Below, in pieces: positions 41,014 through 49,283 of a stretch of 62,221 nt of DNA. The translations under genes and the position numbers were made by a program. Below the pieces are notes generated by a model. It was not told where the DNA came from, ran no database searches, and saw only the letters and a list, made by a program, of their open reading frames with translations. Origin of the DNA: CAYYTU01 sp964474655 (GTDB lineage Bacteria > Chloroflexota > Anaerolineae > B4-G1); the NCBI GenBank assembly GCA_964474655.1, contig CAYYTU010000014.1, forward strand, positions 1 to 62,221, in the 5' to 3' direction. Within the stretch, counting starts at the first letter, position 1, and each line of letters starts with the position of its first letter.

Positions 41014-41721
41014 ATGGAAATTGAAGTTGCCGTCGCTAAAATTGGGAAGTGGGCCACCAGGGAGAGCGGGGACACGCTGGAGATGATCGAACGTCCGCGC
41101 GGCGGTTTCTCGTTCGTGCTGGTGGATGGACAGCGTTCCGGTCGGGCAGCCAAGGCGATCAGCAATCTGGTGGCGCGCAAGGCTATCACCGAGCTGGCCG
41201 AGGGGGTGCGCGATGGCGCGGCGGCCCGGGCGGCTCATGACTATCTCTATACGTATAAGGGAGGGCGGGTTTCGGCTACGCTCAATATCCTCTCGGTGGA
41301 TCTGGTGACGAATACGCTGGTGCTTTCGCGCAATAGCCGCTGTCCCATCGTCGTTGTCACGCCGGAGGAGGGCTTGCACTTGTTGGATCAGCCTTCAGAA
41401 TCAGTCGGACTCTATCGTGGCACCAAGCCGCGGATCACGGAGCTGCCCCTGGGAGAGGGGACTGTGGCTGTGGTCTACACGGATGGCTTACAGATGGCGG
41501 GGGCCTGTTCGACGCCTGTCTTCGATGTTCCCGGCGCGGTGGAAGCGTTGAGCGCGGATCCGGATCTGACGGCGCAGCAGCTGGCCGATGGCTTGTTGAG
41601 GCGGGCCCTGGCGCTGGATGATGGTCGGCCCAGCGACGATATCAGCGTGCTCGTTTTGCGTATCGCGCGGTGTCCGGAGCAGGATGGCGTGCGTCGATTG
41701 GCCCTTCGGGTGCCCCTTTAG
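41014..41721 (+). CDS. SpoIIE-type PP2C protein phosphatase
   Basis: 235 residues. It is a bare PPM phosphatase domain: SFVLVDGQRSGRAAKAISN (metal-binding Asp), AHDYLYTYKGGRVSATLNILSVD, EGTVAVVYTDGLQMAG and the final GRPSDDISVLVLRI. Enzymes of this type dephosphorylate serine on anti-sigma antagonists or related partners. It starts about 34 nt after the -10 of a strong promoter and has no visible GGAGG. A partner kinase (HPK or RsbW type) is not in the window; the divergent sensor kinase is one candidate signal source. Confidence 0.9.
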   Translation: MEIEVAVAKIGKWATRESGDTLEMIERPRGGFSFVLVDGQRSGRAAKAISNLVARKAITELAEGVRDGAAARAAHDYLYTYKGGRVSATLNILSVDLVTNTLVLSRNSRCPIVVVTPEEGLHLLDQPSESVGLYRGTKPRITELPLGEGTVAVVYTDGLQMAGACSTPVFDVPGAVEALSADPDLTAQQLADGLLRRALALDDGRPSDDISVLVLRIARCPEQDGVRRLALRVPL

Positions 41722-41737
41722 ACGCTGGGAGTGCCCG

Positions 41738-42115
41738 GTGGAGCGGCAAGTGCAGCAGAAGCGTCCCCTTATCGCCGTGATCGGCCCGTGTGCTGCGGGG
41801 AAGTCGCTTCTGGTCGAGGCGTTGCGGGCGCGGGGGTATCGCGCTCGAGAGGTGCTGCAGGAGCATTCGTACGTGCCGACGATGTGGCAACAGCTCACCA
41901 AGCCCGATCTGCTCATTTATCTGGACGTCTCTGGCGAGGTGGCATTGGAGCGTCGCTCCGCCCATTTGGGCGCGCGGTGGTGGGATAAGCTGGCGCAGCG
42001 CTTGCGTCACGCTCGTCAGCACGCCGATCTATACATCCATACCGACGATCTAATGCCGGAAGAGGTGCTGACCCGGGTGCTTACTTTCCTTGAGCGTTGG
42101 CAAGGAGAGGCCTGA
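41738..42115 (+). CDS. Small P-loop kinase-like protein
   Basis: 125 residues from the GTG at 41738, chosen because GGGAG is 7 bp upstream and it starts right after the phosphatase stop. Walker A is GPCAAGKS (about residues 14-21), and PDLLIYLDVSGEVALERR is like the LID/base-binding part of adenylate/gluconate-type kinases. Such proteins phosphorylate small molecules; here the substrate is unknown. It is short (most are 160-200 residues), so it may be a minimal member. Probably co-transcribed with the phosphatase. Confidence 0.75.
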   Translation: MERQVQQKRPLIAVIGPCAAGKSLLVEALRARGYRAREVLQEHSYVPTMWQQLTKPDLLIYLDVSGEVALERRSAHLGARWWDKLAQRLRHARQHADLYIHTDDLMPEEVLTRVLTFLERWQGEA

Positions 42116-42130
42116 GGGGATGGGGGAGAG

Positions 42131-42286
42131 GTGGAAGACGCTCCGGTTCTCTGGGGCTTTGCGTCTGGTGACCACTATGCGCAGGTCCACCAGCCTCGGG
42201 ATGAGTTTGACGGTGCGGACGTCTATGGCCTTCGGGCACATTTGTTGCAAGGGCGCATGCAAAACTTGGGGGAGCACGAGCGCTAA
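42131..42286 (+). CDS. Possible small ORF whose 3' end is supplied by the MITE
   Basis: 51 codons from GTG 42131, in frame with and 15 bp after the kinase stop. The first 40 residues (VEDAPVLWGFASGDHYAQVH..., ending AHLLQ) are protein-like; the last 11 are encoded by the inserted element. If the MITE and one target duplicate are removed, the frame continues for 11 codons to a TGA at 42454-42456. I do not recognise the protein, and GTG has only GGGGGAGAG in front. It could be a decayed gene end. Confidence 0.3.
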   Translation: MEDAPVLWGFASGDHYAQVHQPRDEFDGADVYGLRAHLLQGRMQNLGEHER

Positions 42287-42411
42287 GACTTCAGAAGTCT
42301 AAAAGGACGATGTGCACAGGGCTTCAAAATTGCTCTTCTCGGCATAACTTGATAAGCAGAGCAGTATTTGAGACTTCCGAAGTCTGTTCTCCCCAACTTG
42401 TAAATACCCCG
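42251..42411 (+). mobile_element. MITE-like element, family A, copy 2
   Basis: About 161 bp. Ends GGGCGCATGCAAAACTTGGG and, as reverse complement of the right, CGGGGTATTTACAAGTTGGG. Inner palindromes: AGACTTCAGAAGTCT (42286-42300) and AGACTTCCGAAGTCT (42371-42385), 85 bp apart. A perfect 9-bp duplication, TTGTTGCAA, flanks it (42242-42250 and 42412-42420). Closely matches copy 1 in reverse complement. Confidence 0.85.
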
Positions 42412-42414
42412 TTG

Positions 42415-42443
42415 TTGCAACTTGAGGATTCAGTAGGTATAAT
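42415..42443 (+). promoter_or_regulatory. Promoter of the M50 protease gene cluster
   Basis: TTGCAA (42415-42420), 17-bp spacer, TATAAT (42438-42443). The -35 is the right half of the MITE target duplication, so the insertion left the promoter intact. Confidence 0.7.
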
Positions 42444-42527
42444 GGTAGCAAGATGATTGAGAGATCCGTCAGTTTCAGTGAAGCTTGACGTTTCGCCTGC
42501 TGATACAAGTGTCATATGGGAAGATAG

Positions 42528-42551
42528 CGGGCGTTGAAAGCGCCCGTTTTT
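42528..42551 (+). terminator. Terminator-like hairpin in the leader of the M50 gene
   Basis: CGGGCG (42528-42533), 7-nt loop, CGCCCG (42541-42546), TTTTT. It lies between the promoter and the ATG at 42566. A second small hairpin, CGTCA/TGACG (42467-42471 and 42486-42490), precedes it. The layout is that of an attenuator; no ligand class is recognised. Confidence 0.6.
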
Positions 42552-42565
42552 GATTGGAGTAGATT

Positions 42566-43885
42566 ATGAATCCGAGCGTTATATTCTGGCTCGTCGGTAC
42601 GGTGGTGACGATGTTGGGGCCGATTATTCTGATTCACGAGCTGGCCCACTTCGTGTTCGCCAAACTGGCCGGCGTGCGGGTTGAAGAGTTTGGATTGGGC
42701 TTTCCCCCGCGCCTGTTGGGGCTGTGGCGTGGCAGGGGGTACCTCAAAATCGACGGTACGCGGGTGGAGATTACCCCAGGCTTCGATCTACCGGATGATC
42801 TAGAGGAGAATGCCTGGGTTGAGATAGTAGCGGAGAGGCGCGGAAATGGGAAGCACGTCTTGCGCCAGCTGCGCCTGCTCGATTCAGTAGAGGGCCCTTT
42901 GCACGCTAAGCGCGAGCGTCGAGAAGAGGGCCTTTACATACGGGGCTTGGTGACGACGTTCGAGCGTGGGACGCTTTACAGCTTGAATGTGATCCCGCTG
43001 GGGGCTTTTGTGCGGATGACCGGAGAAGAGGACCCCTCTGACCCGCGCAGTCTGGCGGCGCAGCCCAAACGCTGGCGTCTGGCCGTGATCATCTCTGGGG
43101 CGCTGGTCAACATCCTGGCAGCGCTGTTATTGCTCGTCGGTGCTTATACGATGGGCTATCCCACCAGCTGGCACGTCAAAGTCGCCAGCGTGGAGCCCGA
43201 CACACCGGCTGAAGCAGCGGGTCTGGCCCCCGGTGACATCATCACCCGCTTCGATGGGGAACCGATCGAAGAAGGGATGGTGGATCTGCGGGAGAGAATC
43301 CGCGAGGCGCCGGGAGAGACCGTCTCCCTGACGGTCGTGCGGAGTGAGGAAGTGACGACGCTAGAGGCGGCGCTTCGGAATGAGGATGGGTATGGTTTTT
43401 TGGGCATTATGATGGCGCTCTGGCCCGATCGGGCGGGGGTGAAGCGTTATGGTCTACTCGACGCTGTGAAAATAAGCACGTTCGATCTCGCCACCATTGC
43501 TATGAGGACGCTCGAACTGCCCGTTCGTCTGTTCCAGGGGGATGTTAAGGAAGCGGAGGCCCGCCCCTCCAGCGTGGTCGGCATCAGCCAAGTGATGACT
43601 CTCTCTTTGCAGCAGAGCGTGGAGTGGAAGCTGCCCTTCCCGGCCCTTCAAACAGCGTCGCTGGTCAGCTTGGCGTTGGGGCTCACCAACCTGCTACCCC
43701 TGCCGGCCCTTGATGGGGGGCGGGCCTTCTTCGTGCTAATTGAAGCCGTGCGGGGCCGTCGGGTGCCCCCCGAACGCGAGGCGGTGGTTCACTTCGTCGG
43801 TATGATTATTCTCCTTGCTCTGATGCTTTTGGTGATGTTCCAGGATATCATCAACCCGGTCATTCCCTGGTCGTTTCTTGAGTAG
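42566..43885 (+). CDS. Site-2 (M50) membrane metalloprotease, RseP-like
   Basis: 439 residues. An N-terminal helix carries HELAHF (H24, E25, H28), the zinc motif of intramembrane S2P proteases. A PDZ domain follows (about 215-280: AEAAGLAPGDIITRFDGEPIEEG), and NLLPLPALDGGR near 383 gives the third zinc ligand. Residues 60-120 are an unusual insert (a charged, non-membrane stretch) before the second helix. Such proteases cut anti-sigma factors or remnant signal peptides inside the membrane. It heads a seven-gene co-directional run, with TTGGAGTAGATT before the ATG. Confidence 0.93.
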   Translation: MNPSVIFWLVGTVVTMLGPIILIHELAHFVFAKLAGVRVEEFGLGFPPRLLGLWRGRGYLKIDGTRVEITPGFDLPDDLEENAWVEIVAERRGNGKHVLRQLRLLDSVEGPLHAKRERREEGLYIRGLVTTFERGTLYSLNVIPLGAFVRMTGEEDPSDPRSLAAQPKRWRLAVIISGALVNILAALLLLVGAYTMGYPTSWHVKVASVEPDTPAEAAGLAPGDIITRFDGEPIEEGMVDLRERIREAPGETVSLTVVRSEEVTTLEAALRNEDGYGFLGIMMALWPDRAGVKRYGLLDAVKISTFDLATIAMRTLELPVRLFQGDVKEAEARPSSVVGISQVMTLSLQQSVEWKLPFPALQTASLVSLALGLTNLLPLPALDGGRAFFVLIEAVRGRRVPPEREAVVHFVGMIILLALMLLVMFQDIINPVIPWSFLE

Positions 43886-43894
43886 GAGGGGGAT

Positions 43895-44845
43895 ATGAAC
43901 GATTTGCTCAGTGCAGTCTTGTCGGCGCTGCGAGAGGGCGATGGCTTTCCCGATCAATCTCTGTTGTATCATCTTTCTGGTCTGAATGCCAGCCAGGTAG
44001 CGCGTGTGCGCGATCTTTGGCCGATGCTGCCGGTTGAGCTCCGGCGCAAGTTGACGTCTCGGCTGAAAGAGTTGGCCGAGGCTGACTTCACGCTCGATTT
44101 TGGAGCTGTATTCCGGGTGGCGATTGAGGACGAGGATGCCCAGGTGCGGGCGAGGGCGATTGAGGGCTTGTGGGAGGATCACGACGTCCGCCTGGTGCGG
44201 CCTCTGGTCGAGCGCCTGAGAGAGGATGAGGCAGTCGAGGTGCGGGCGGCGGCTGCGACGTCGTTGGGCCGTTTCATCTTCCTCGGTGAGATAGAGAAAA
44301 TTCGCTCGCAGCCCCGAAGCCTGGCCTACAACGCTTTGCTTGATGCCTGTCAGGCTCCCGATGAGCACATCGAGGTGCAGCGTCGTGCCCTGGAGTCTTT
44401 GGCCTACGTGGGCAGCGAAGCGGTGATCGCGTTGATACGAGAGGCCTATACCGCTCCCGAGGAGAAGGTGCGCATCAGCGCCGTCTTTGCGATGGGGCGT
44501 AGCGCTGATACCCGCTGGGAGGAGCAAGTGCAACGGGAGCTCTACAACCCCAACCCCGAGATGCGCTACGAAGCTGCAAAGGCTTGTGGCGAGCTCCAGC
44601 TGCGTGAGGCCGTCTCGGGACTGGAAGACCTGACGGAGGACGCCGATGCGGAGGTTCAATCGGCGGCGCTGTGGGCCTTGGGCCAGATCGAAAGTGAGAA
44701 GGCGCGGGAGATTCTGGAATATTACTGTCGCGCGGAGAACGAAGCCGCACGCACGGCGGCCGAATCTGCTCTGGAGGAGTGGGAGTTCCTGTATGGCGAT
44801 CTTTCAGCTCTCATTGAGCCGATCTTCCGGGAAGTGGACTGGTAG
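43895..44845 (+). CDS. HEAT-repeat protein
   Basis: 316 residues of helical repeats: several units of the form VRARAIEGLWEDHDVRLVRPL, VEVRAAAATSLGRF, IEVQRRALESLAYVGSEAVIALI, VRISAVFAMGRS, MRYEAAKACGELQLREAVSGLEDL and VQSAALWALGQIESEKAREIL. The N-terminal 65 residues lack the repeat. There is no signal peptide or enzyme motif, so it is probably a cytosolic scaffold. It starts 9 bp after the M50 protease stop (AGGAGGGGGATATG), suggesting a functional link. Confidence 0.92.
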   Translation: MNDLLSAVLSALREGDGFPDQSLLYHLSGLNASQVARVRDLWPMLPVELRRKLTSRLKELAEADFTLDFGAVFRVAIEDEDAQVRARAIEGLWEDHDVRLVRPLVERLREDEAVEVRAAAATSLGRFIFLGEIEKIRSQPRSLAYNALLDACQAPDEHIEVQRRALESLAYVGSEAVIALIREAYTAPEEKVRISAVFAMGRSADTRWEEQVQRELYNPNPEMRYEAAKACGELQLREAVSGLEDLTEDADAEVQSAALWALGQIESEKAREILEYYCRAENEAARTAAESALEEWEFLYGDLSALIEPIFREVDW

Positions 44846-44866
44846 GGAGTGCAGGGGCACGCGATC

Positions 44867-46111
44867 ATGGGTTATGCGATCATAAGGCACGTTGCCATCA
44901 GGGGAAGGTCCTGGCTTGTCGCCGTATTAATAGCGCTGGTTCTGGGCTTGTGCTCTATTCTTTCTCCTCGCATCGCCTATGCCGCTGACATCGACGTGCT
45001 GGAGAATGAGGTCGATTACAGCTTCGCTCAGCAGGCCACCTTTACCCTCCGGGCCGAAACTGAGATGGAGATTGCTCGGCTCTATCTCTTCTTCCGTGCT
45101 CAGGACGACACTGCTACCGAAGTGGTGGAGGTCGCGCTTGAGGAGCCGACATCTGAGATTGATGCGAGTTACACGCATGATTTACGCCGTTCGCCGCTGC
45201 CGTCATTCGCGGAGGTCACATTCTGGTGGCGGCTTGAGGATGAGGCCGGGACTACCTTGCGGACGGATCCACGACAATTCCGCTATGCCGATAACCGTTT
45301 CCGGTGGGACCAGATCGCGGGAGAGGGCATCACGGTTCATTGGATTGAAGGCCTAGGGGATCCGGCCTTTGGGCAGGCGGCCTTGGACGTGGCTCGCAAC
45401 AGTGTGATGGAGATAGGGGCGGATTTGCGCTTAAACTCCACGGACCCGATTGATATTTACATCTACGATACGCAGCAGAACCTCCGGGCGGCTATGCTAC
45501 TCACCGGACGGGATTGGGTGGCCCGGCAGGCGCGACCCGAGCTGGACGTGATCGTCGTGGCCATACCCGATGAGGATGGCTACACATCCAGGATGAAGCG
45601 CTATTTGCCACACGAAATCACCCATCTGCTGATCTATCGTCGCGTCTCCCCCGCCGGTTATCAGCACGTGCCGGCGTGGTTGGATGAGGGCCTGGCGACC
45701 GTTAACGAGCGTTTGCCGAACGCGGAGTATGACCTGATGCTTGAGCGAGCTCGCGAGCAAAATCAGTTGTTGCCGCTGGAGGACCTCTGTGTTCCGTTTT
45801 CACCCGACGCGGGTACTGCACTTCTTTCTTACGCCCAGAGCGCTAGCGTGGTACGTTTCATTCGCGAGCAGTATGGCGCTGATGACCTCCGCAGCTTGTT
45901 GGCGGCCTATGCCAATGGCGCCAGCTGCGCCGGGGGCGTGCAGACAGCCTTGAACATGAGCCTCGACGGCCTTGAGAACGCTTGGCGGGCCAGCCTGGTA
46001 GAATCGCCGTGGCAGGTCTGGATGGACCGGGTTGGGGTTTGGATCGGTTTGTGGGTGCTGGTAAGTGTGCCGCCTATGTTGCTGGTGATAGGGCATCTGC
46101 GTCGCCCGTAG
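44867..46111 (+). CDS. Peptidase MA-family metalloprotease, membrane-anchored
   Basis: 414 residues from the ATG at 44867. A GTG six codons earlier is in frame. The protein has a signal peptide (SWLVAVLIALVLGLCSILSPRIAYAA), a beta-rich N-terminal domain (about 36-145), then a gluzincin-like catalytic domain with HEITH (249-253) and WLDEG (271-275, E274 as third ligand), and a C-terminal transmembrane helix (VGVWIGLWVLVSVPPMLLVIG). It should act outside the membrane. Substrate unknown. It is 21 bp after the HEAT gene. Confidence 0.9.
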   Translation: MGYAIIRHVAIRGRSWLVAVLIALVLGLCSILSPRIAYAADIDVLENEVDYSFAQQATFTLRAETEMEIARLYLFFRAQDDTATEVVEVALEEPTSEIDASYTHDLRRSPLPSFAEVTFWWRLEDEAGTTLRTDPRQFRYADNRFRWDQIAGEGITVHWIEGLGDPAFGQAALDVARNSVMEIGADLRLNSTDPIDIYIYDTQQNLRAAMLLTGRDWVARQARPELDVIVVAIPDEDGYTSRMKRYLPHEITHLLIYRRVSPAGYQHVPAWLDEGLATVNERLPNAEYDLMLERAREQNQLLPLEDLCVPFSPDAGTALLSYAQSASVVRFIREQYGADDLRSLLAAYANGASCAGGVQTALNMSLDGLENAWRASLVESPWQVWMDRVGVWIGLWVLVSVPPMLLVIGHLRRP

Positions 46112-46222
46112 GCGGTAAGCCCCTCCACGTTTGGGCTTATGAGGACACAGTGTGTGTCGCTCCGGCTGGCTCGGCTGTGAGATGTGGGCTTAAATCTGGA
46201 GATCTGAATGGGGAGCATGACT

Positions 46223-46756
46223 ATGTGTGATGTAGTCGTTTTGGACCTGGAGACCCAGCGCATCGCCAGTGAGGTAGGAGGCTGGGGTAATATCCGCGAT
46301 ATGGGCCTGGCGGTGGGGGTGACGTACCACGCTGCCGAGGATGAATACCGCCACTACACCGAGCAAGAGGTTGGCGATCTCATCGTCGCCCTGCTTGAAG
46401 CGGATCTGGTGGTGGGCTATAACGTGGTTCGCTTCGATTACGAGGTGCTGCGTGCCTATACGGATGACCCGTTGTCGGATTTGCCTACCGTCGATATGTT
46501 GCAGGATATCCACCGTGCTCTGGGCTGGCGCTTGAAACTGGACGACGTGGCGGCCGCGACCTTGGGCGAGGGGAAGAGCGCCGATGGATTGCAAGCCGTG
46601 CGCTGGTTTCGCCAGGGCGAGCTGCAGAAGGTGATTGATTATTGCCGCCGTGACGTCGAGGTGACGTGGGGCGTCTATCAGTTCGGCCAGCGTAACGGCT
46701 ACATCAAGTATAAAGATCGCAGCTGGCGCGATCGCAAAGTACCGGTTTCCTGGTGA
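46223..46756 (+). CDS. DEDD-type 3'-5' exonuclease domain protein
   Basis: 177 residues from the ATG at 46223, which has GGGGAG 8 bp upstream; an ATG five codons earlier is in frame. The RNase H-like DnaQ fold is clear: CDVVVLDLETQ (Exo I, D-x-E), VGYNVVRFDYEVLRAY (Exo II), and VIDYCRRDVEVTWGVYQFG (Exo III, with the conserved Asp). It degrades DNA or RNA from the 3' end; the natural substrate is not evident. Compared with polymerase domains it is minimal. It follows peptidase MA by 111 bp. Confidence 0.82.
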   Translation: MCDVVVLDLETQRIASEVGGWGNIRDMGLAVGVTYHAAEDEYRHYTEQEVGDLIVALLEADLVVGYNVVRFDYEVLRAYTDDPLSDLPTVDMLQDIHRALGWRLKLDDVAAATLGEGKSADGLQAVRWFRQGELQKVIDYCRRDVEVTWGVYQFGQRNGYIKYKDRSWRDRKVPVSW

Positions 46757-46779
46757 TTGAGAACTGACGACTCGTTGTT

Positions 46780-47706
46780 GTGGAATCTTTTGAACCTGTT
46801 TACCTGGACTTGTGGCGTTCTGGCGCCCTGGAGCGCCGGGTGGAAGCTGCCTATGAACGCCTGCATACGTGTGATTTCTGTGGGCGCGATTGTGGCGTCG
46901 ATCGCTACCAGACCACTGGCGCCTGCAATACCGGTTCGAAGGCGGTCGTCGCCAGCCACGGCCCGCACTTCGGTGAGGAGGACCCGCTGCGCGGTTACCA
47001 GGGCTCGGGTACGATCTTCTTCGCCTGGTGTAACCTCAACTGTCAGTATTGCCAGAACTACGATATCAGCCAGCGTGGGCGTGGGCGCGAGGTCAAACCG
47101 GAGGATCTGGCGACGATGATGCTCTCGCTGCAGGAGCGTGGTTGCCACAACGTCAACTTCGTCTCCCCCACGCATGTCCTGGCGCCGATCTTGGCCGGTG
47201 TGTTGATCGCGGCTGAGGCTGGGTTGCGCTTGCCCCTGGTCTGGAACACCGGCGGGTACGATTCTCTCGCTGCACTAGAGTTGCTTGATGGTGTGGTCGA
47301 TATCTATATGCCGGATATGAAATACGCTGATGCGTCTGTAGGTCGTAAGTACTCCCGAGTCGAGGACTACCCCGCGATTAATCAGGCGGCCGTCAAGGAG
47401 ATGCACCGCCAGGTTGGGGATCTGAGGCTGGATGAGGAGGGTGTGGTGCGGCGTGGGTTATTGGTGCGCCACCTGGTTCTGCCCGAAGGGTTGGCCGGCA
47501 CGCATCAAATCGCGCAGTTTCTGGCGCGGGAGGTATCTCGTGACACCTACATCAACATTATGGATCAGTATCGGCCTTGTTACAAGGCCGAGAACTTGCC
47601 ACCGCTTGATCGTCGGGTCACGCGGTCGGAGTACGAAGAGTCTCTACAGCAAGCTCAAGAGGCTGGACTACACCGCTTTGACGAGCGGAAGTCGCGTCTC
47701 TTCTAA
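46780..47706 (+). CDS. Radical SAM protein, pyruvate-formate-lyase activase-like
   Basis: 308 residues, GTG start. The radical SAM motif is FAWCNLNCQYCQN (C-x3-C-x2-C binds the 4Fe-4S cluster and S-adenosylmethionine). The N-terminus has an extra Cys pair (CDFCGRDCGVDRYQTTGAC), as in the PflA-like COG1313 group. Later motifs: VSPTHVLAPILAG, TGGYDSLAALELLDGVVDIYMPDMKYAD. These proteins act on unknown partners; no glycyl-radical enzyme is in the window. 23 bp separate it from the exonuclease and 23 bp from acylphosphatase. Confidence 0.88.
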   Translation: MESFEPVYLDLWRSGALERRVEAAYERLHTCDFCGRDCGVDRYQTTGACNTGSKAVVASHGPHFGEEDPLRGYQGSGTIFFAWCNLNCQYCQNYDISQRGRGREVKPEDLATMMLSLQERGCHNVNFVSPTHVLAPILAGVLIAAEAGLRLPLVWNTGGYDSLAALELLDGVVDIYMPDMKYADASVGRKYSRVEDYPAINQAAVKEMHRQVGDLRLDEEGVVRRGLLVRHLVLPEGLAGTHQIAQFLAREVSRDTYINIMDQYRPCYKAENLPPLDRRVTRSEYEESLQQAQEAGLHRFDERKSRLF

Positions 47707-47729
47707 GCTTTGCGCTAGGGGGTGAACAG

Positions 47730-48026
47730 ATGATGGAAGCGTCGAATGCAAGTGCTCGCGTGCATGCCAGAGTTCACGGCTACGTCCAGGGCGTCAATTT
47801 TCGTTACTACACTGTTCGCACGGCGCGTCAGCTTGATGTGAGCGGCTGGGTCGCTAATCGCCGGGATGGCACAGTGGAGGCTGTCGCCGAGGGCTCCCGC
47901 GATGCCCTGGAGGCGTTTGTGGATTTCTTGCACGAGGGTTCCCCGTCGGCCTCGGTCCAGGACGTCGAGATCGAATGGGAGACGCCCACCGGCCAGTTTG
48001 ACGACTTTCGGGTACGTTATCCGTGA
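47730..48026 (+). CDS. acyP: Acylphosphatase
   Basis: 98 residues. The catalytic loop is GYVQGVNFRYYT (Arg), and the conserved Asn is in GWVANRRDGTVEAVAEG. It hydrolyses acyl phosphates such as acetyl phosphate and carbamoyl phosphate. The length fits the ferredoxin-like family. The stop overlaps the next gene start by GTGA. It may limit acetyl-phosphate levels, but the adjacent genes give no direct hint. Confidence 0.95.
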   Translation: MMEASNASARVHARVHGYVQGVNFRYYTVRTARQLDVSGWVANRRDGTVEAVAEGSRDALEAFVDFLHEGSPSASVQDVEIEWETPTGQFDDFRVRYP

Positions 48027-49276
48027 ACAGCAATACAGAGCGCTTGGCCTGGATCATCCTGCTGGCGTCTTTCTTTACTTGCATTGGTCTGATCGTGGTA
48101 GTCCCTCTGGGCCTGCGATGGTACATTCATAATGCCTCCGTGGATCAGCAGGTCTACCTTGAGGTTCAGCGTCCGCCGATCAGCGTGACGGTGGGCGGGC
48201 GCGGTCGCCCGATCTCACTGGCCGAGGATCGCGATGACATTCCCCTCGGTACGGTTATTGCGACCAATGCGACGTCTGGCCGGCTTGTGATGCGCGCCCC
48301 TCAAGGCGAAAACGGCGACCTCCTGGCTATGGTCCAGCTCTATGATCACACGGAAGTGGTTATTAAATCCGCGCAGTCGCCGCGCTTCTCTGCCGGACGT
48401 TTGCCTCATCGCGTCGCGTTGAAGGTGAACGAAGGACGCGTGCGCATCAACATCCCCGGCGATGGCGGTCGGGCCACGTTCGTCGAGGTTCAGACGGACC
48501 AAGGGGACAGCGTCTTACAGGAGGGGCGGTATACCCTGGAGATGGGTGATGGGGCCACCCAGATCACCGTGCAGGAGGGGCTGGCGGATCTGACCAGCTC
48601 GCTCGGCAAGCTCCATCTGAGCGCCAATGAGCGAGCCTTGATTGATGATGAGGGGGTGATTGATGGCCCATTGCCGGCCGCTCGCAACATGGTCATCAAC
48701 GGGGATTTCAGGGGAGCGCTGGATGAGCATTGGGATCGCTACAACCGGGACATCCAGATTGAGGGCGAAAGCGGTGGTGAGATTCGTAACGCTCGGCTGG
48801 AGGGTCGTTCGGTTGTTGTGATTGAGCGCGAAGGCGACGGTCATGCCGAGACCGGTATTAAACAACAGATTGGCAAGAACATCCGAGATTTTAAGCGCCT
48901 TAACCTCCATCTACTATTGCAGATTGGAGGCCACGACGTGCCGCTGTGTGGCGCGCTGGGAAGTGAGTGCCCGGTGATGGTGCGCGTCGACTATAAGGAT
49001 GCCGATGGCAGCGAGCGGCAGTGGCTACAGGGCTTCTACGCGCGGCCGGATTTGAGTAGCCCTGGGAACCCAAACTTCTGTGTGACGTGTATCCATCGTA
49101 ACCAGCATATTCAGGTGCCAGAGGATACGTGGTACACGTACGAATCACCCAATCTGATTCCCCTTTTTTCTCAAGATGGTCGCGCCCCTACGACCATTGA
49201 GGCGATCACCGTCTACGCCTCGGGGCATTCCTATCAGTCGATGGTGGCGGAAGTGGAGTTGATCGGCGAGGAGTAG
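48023..49276 (+). CDS. Membrane-anchored protein with FecR-like domain
   Basis: 417 residues, GTG start overlapping the acylphosphatase stop. A transmembrane helix lies at 9-30 (WIILLASFFTCIGLIVVVPLGL), so most of the protein is outside. Residues 80-200 have a FecR-like pattern (TVIATNATSGRLVMRAP; DQGDSVLQEGRYTLEMGDGATQITVQEGLADL), followed by a carbohydrate-binding-like beta domain (AARNMVINGDFRGALDEHWDRYN). The C-terminal half has two Cys pairs. FecR domains normally relay signals to sigma factors, but no ECF sigma gene is near. Role unknown. Confidence 0.75.
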   Translation: MNSNTERLAWIILLASFFTCIGLIVVVPLGLRWYIHNASVDQQVYLEVQRPPISVTVGGRGRPISLAEDRDDIPLGTVIATNATSGRLVMRAPQGENGDLLAMVQLYDHTEVVIKSAQSPRFSAGRLPHRVALKVNEGRVRINIPGDGGRATFVEVQTDQGDSVLQEGRYTLEMGDGATQITVQEGLADLTSSLGKLHLSANERALIDDEGVIDGPLPAARNMVINGDFRGALDEHWDRYNRDIQIEGESGGEIRNARLEGRSVVVIEREGDGHAETGIKQQIGKNIRDFKRLNLHLLLQIGGHDVPLCGALGSECPVMVRVDYKDADGSERQWLQGFYARPDLSSPGNPNFCVTCIHRNQHIQVPEDTWYTYESPNLIPLFSQDGRAPTTIEAITVYASGHSYQSMVAEVELIGEE

Positions 49277-49283
49277 GGCCCGT

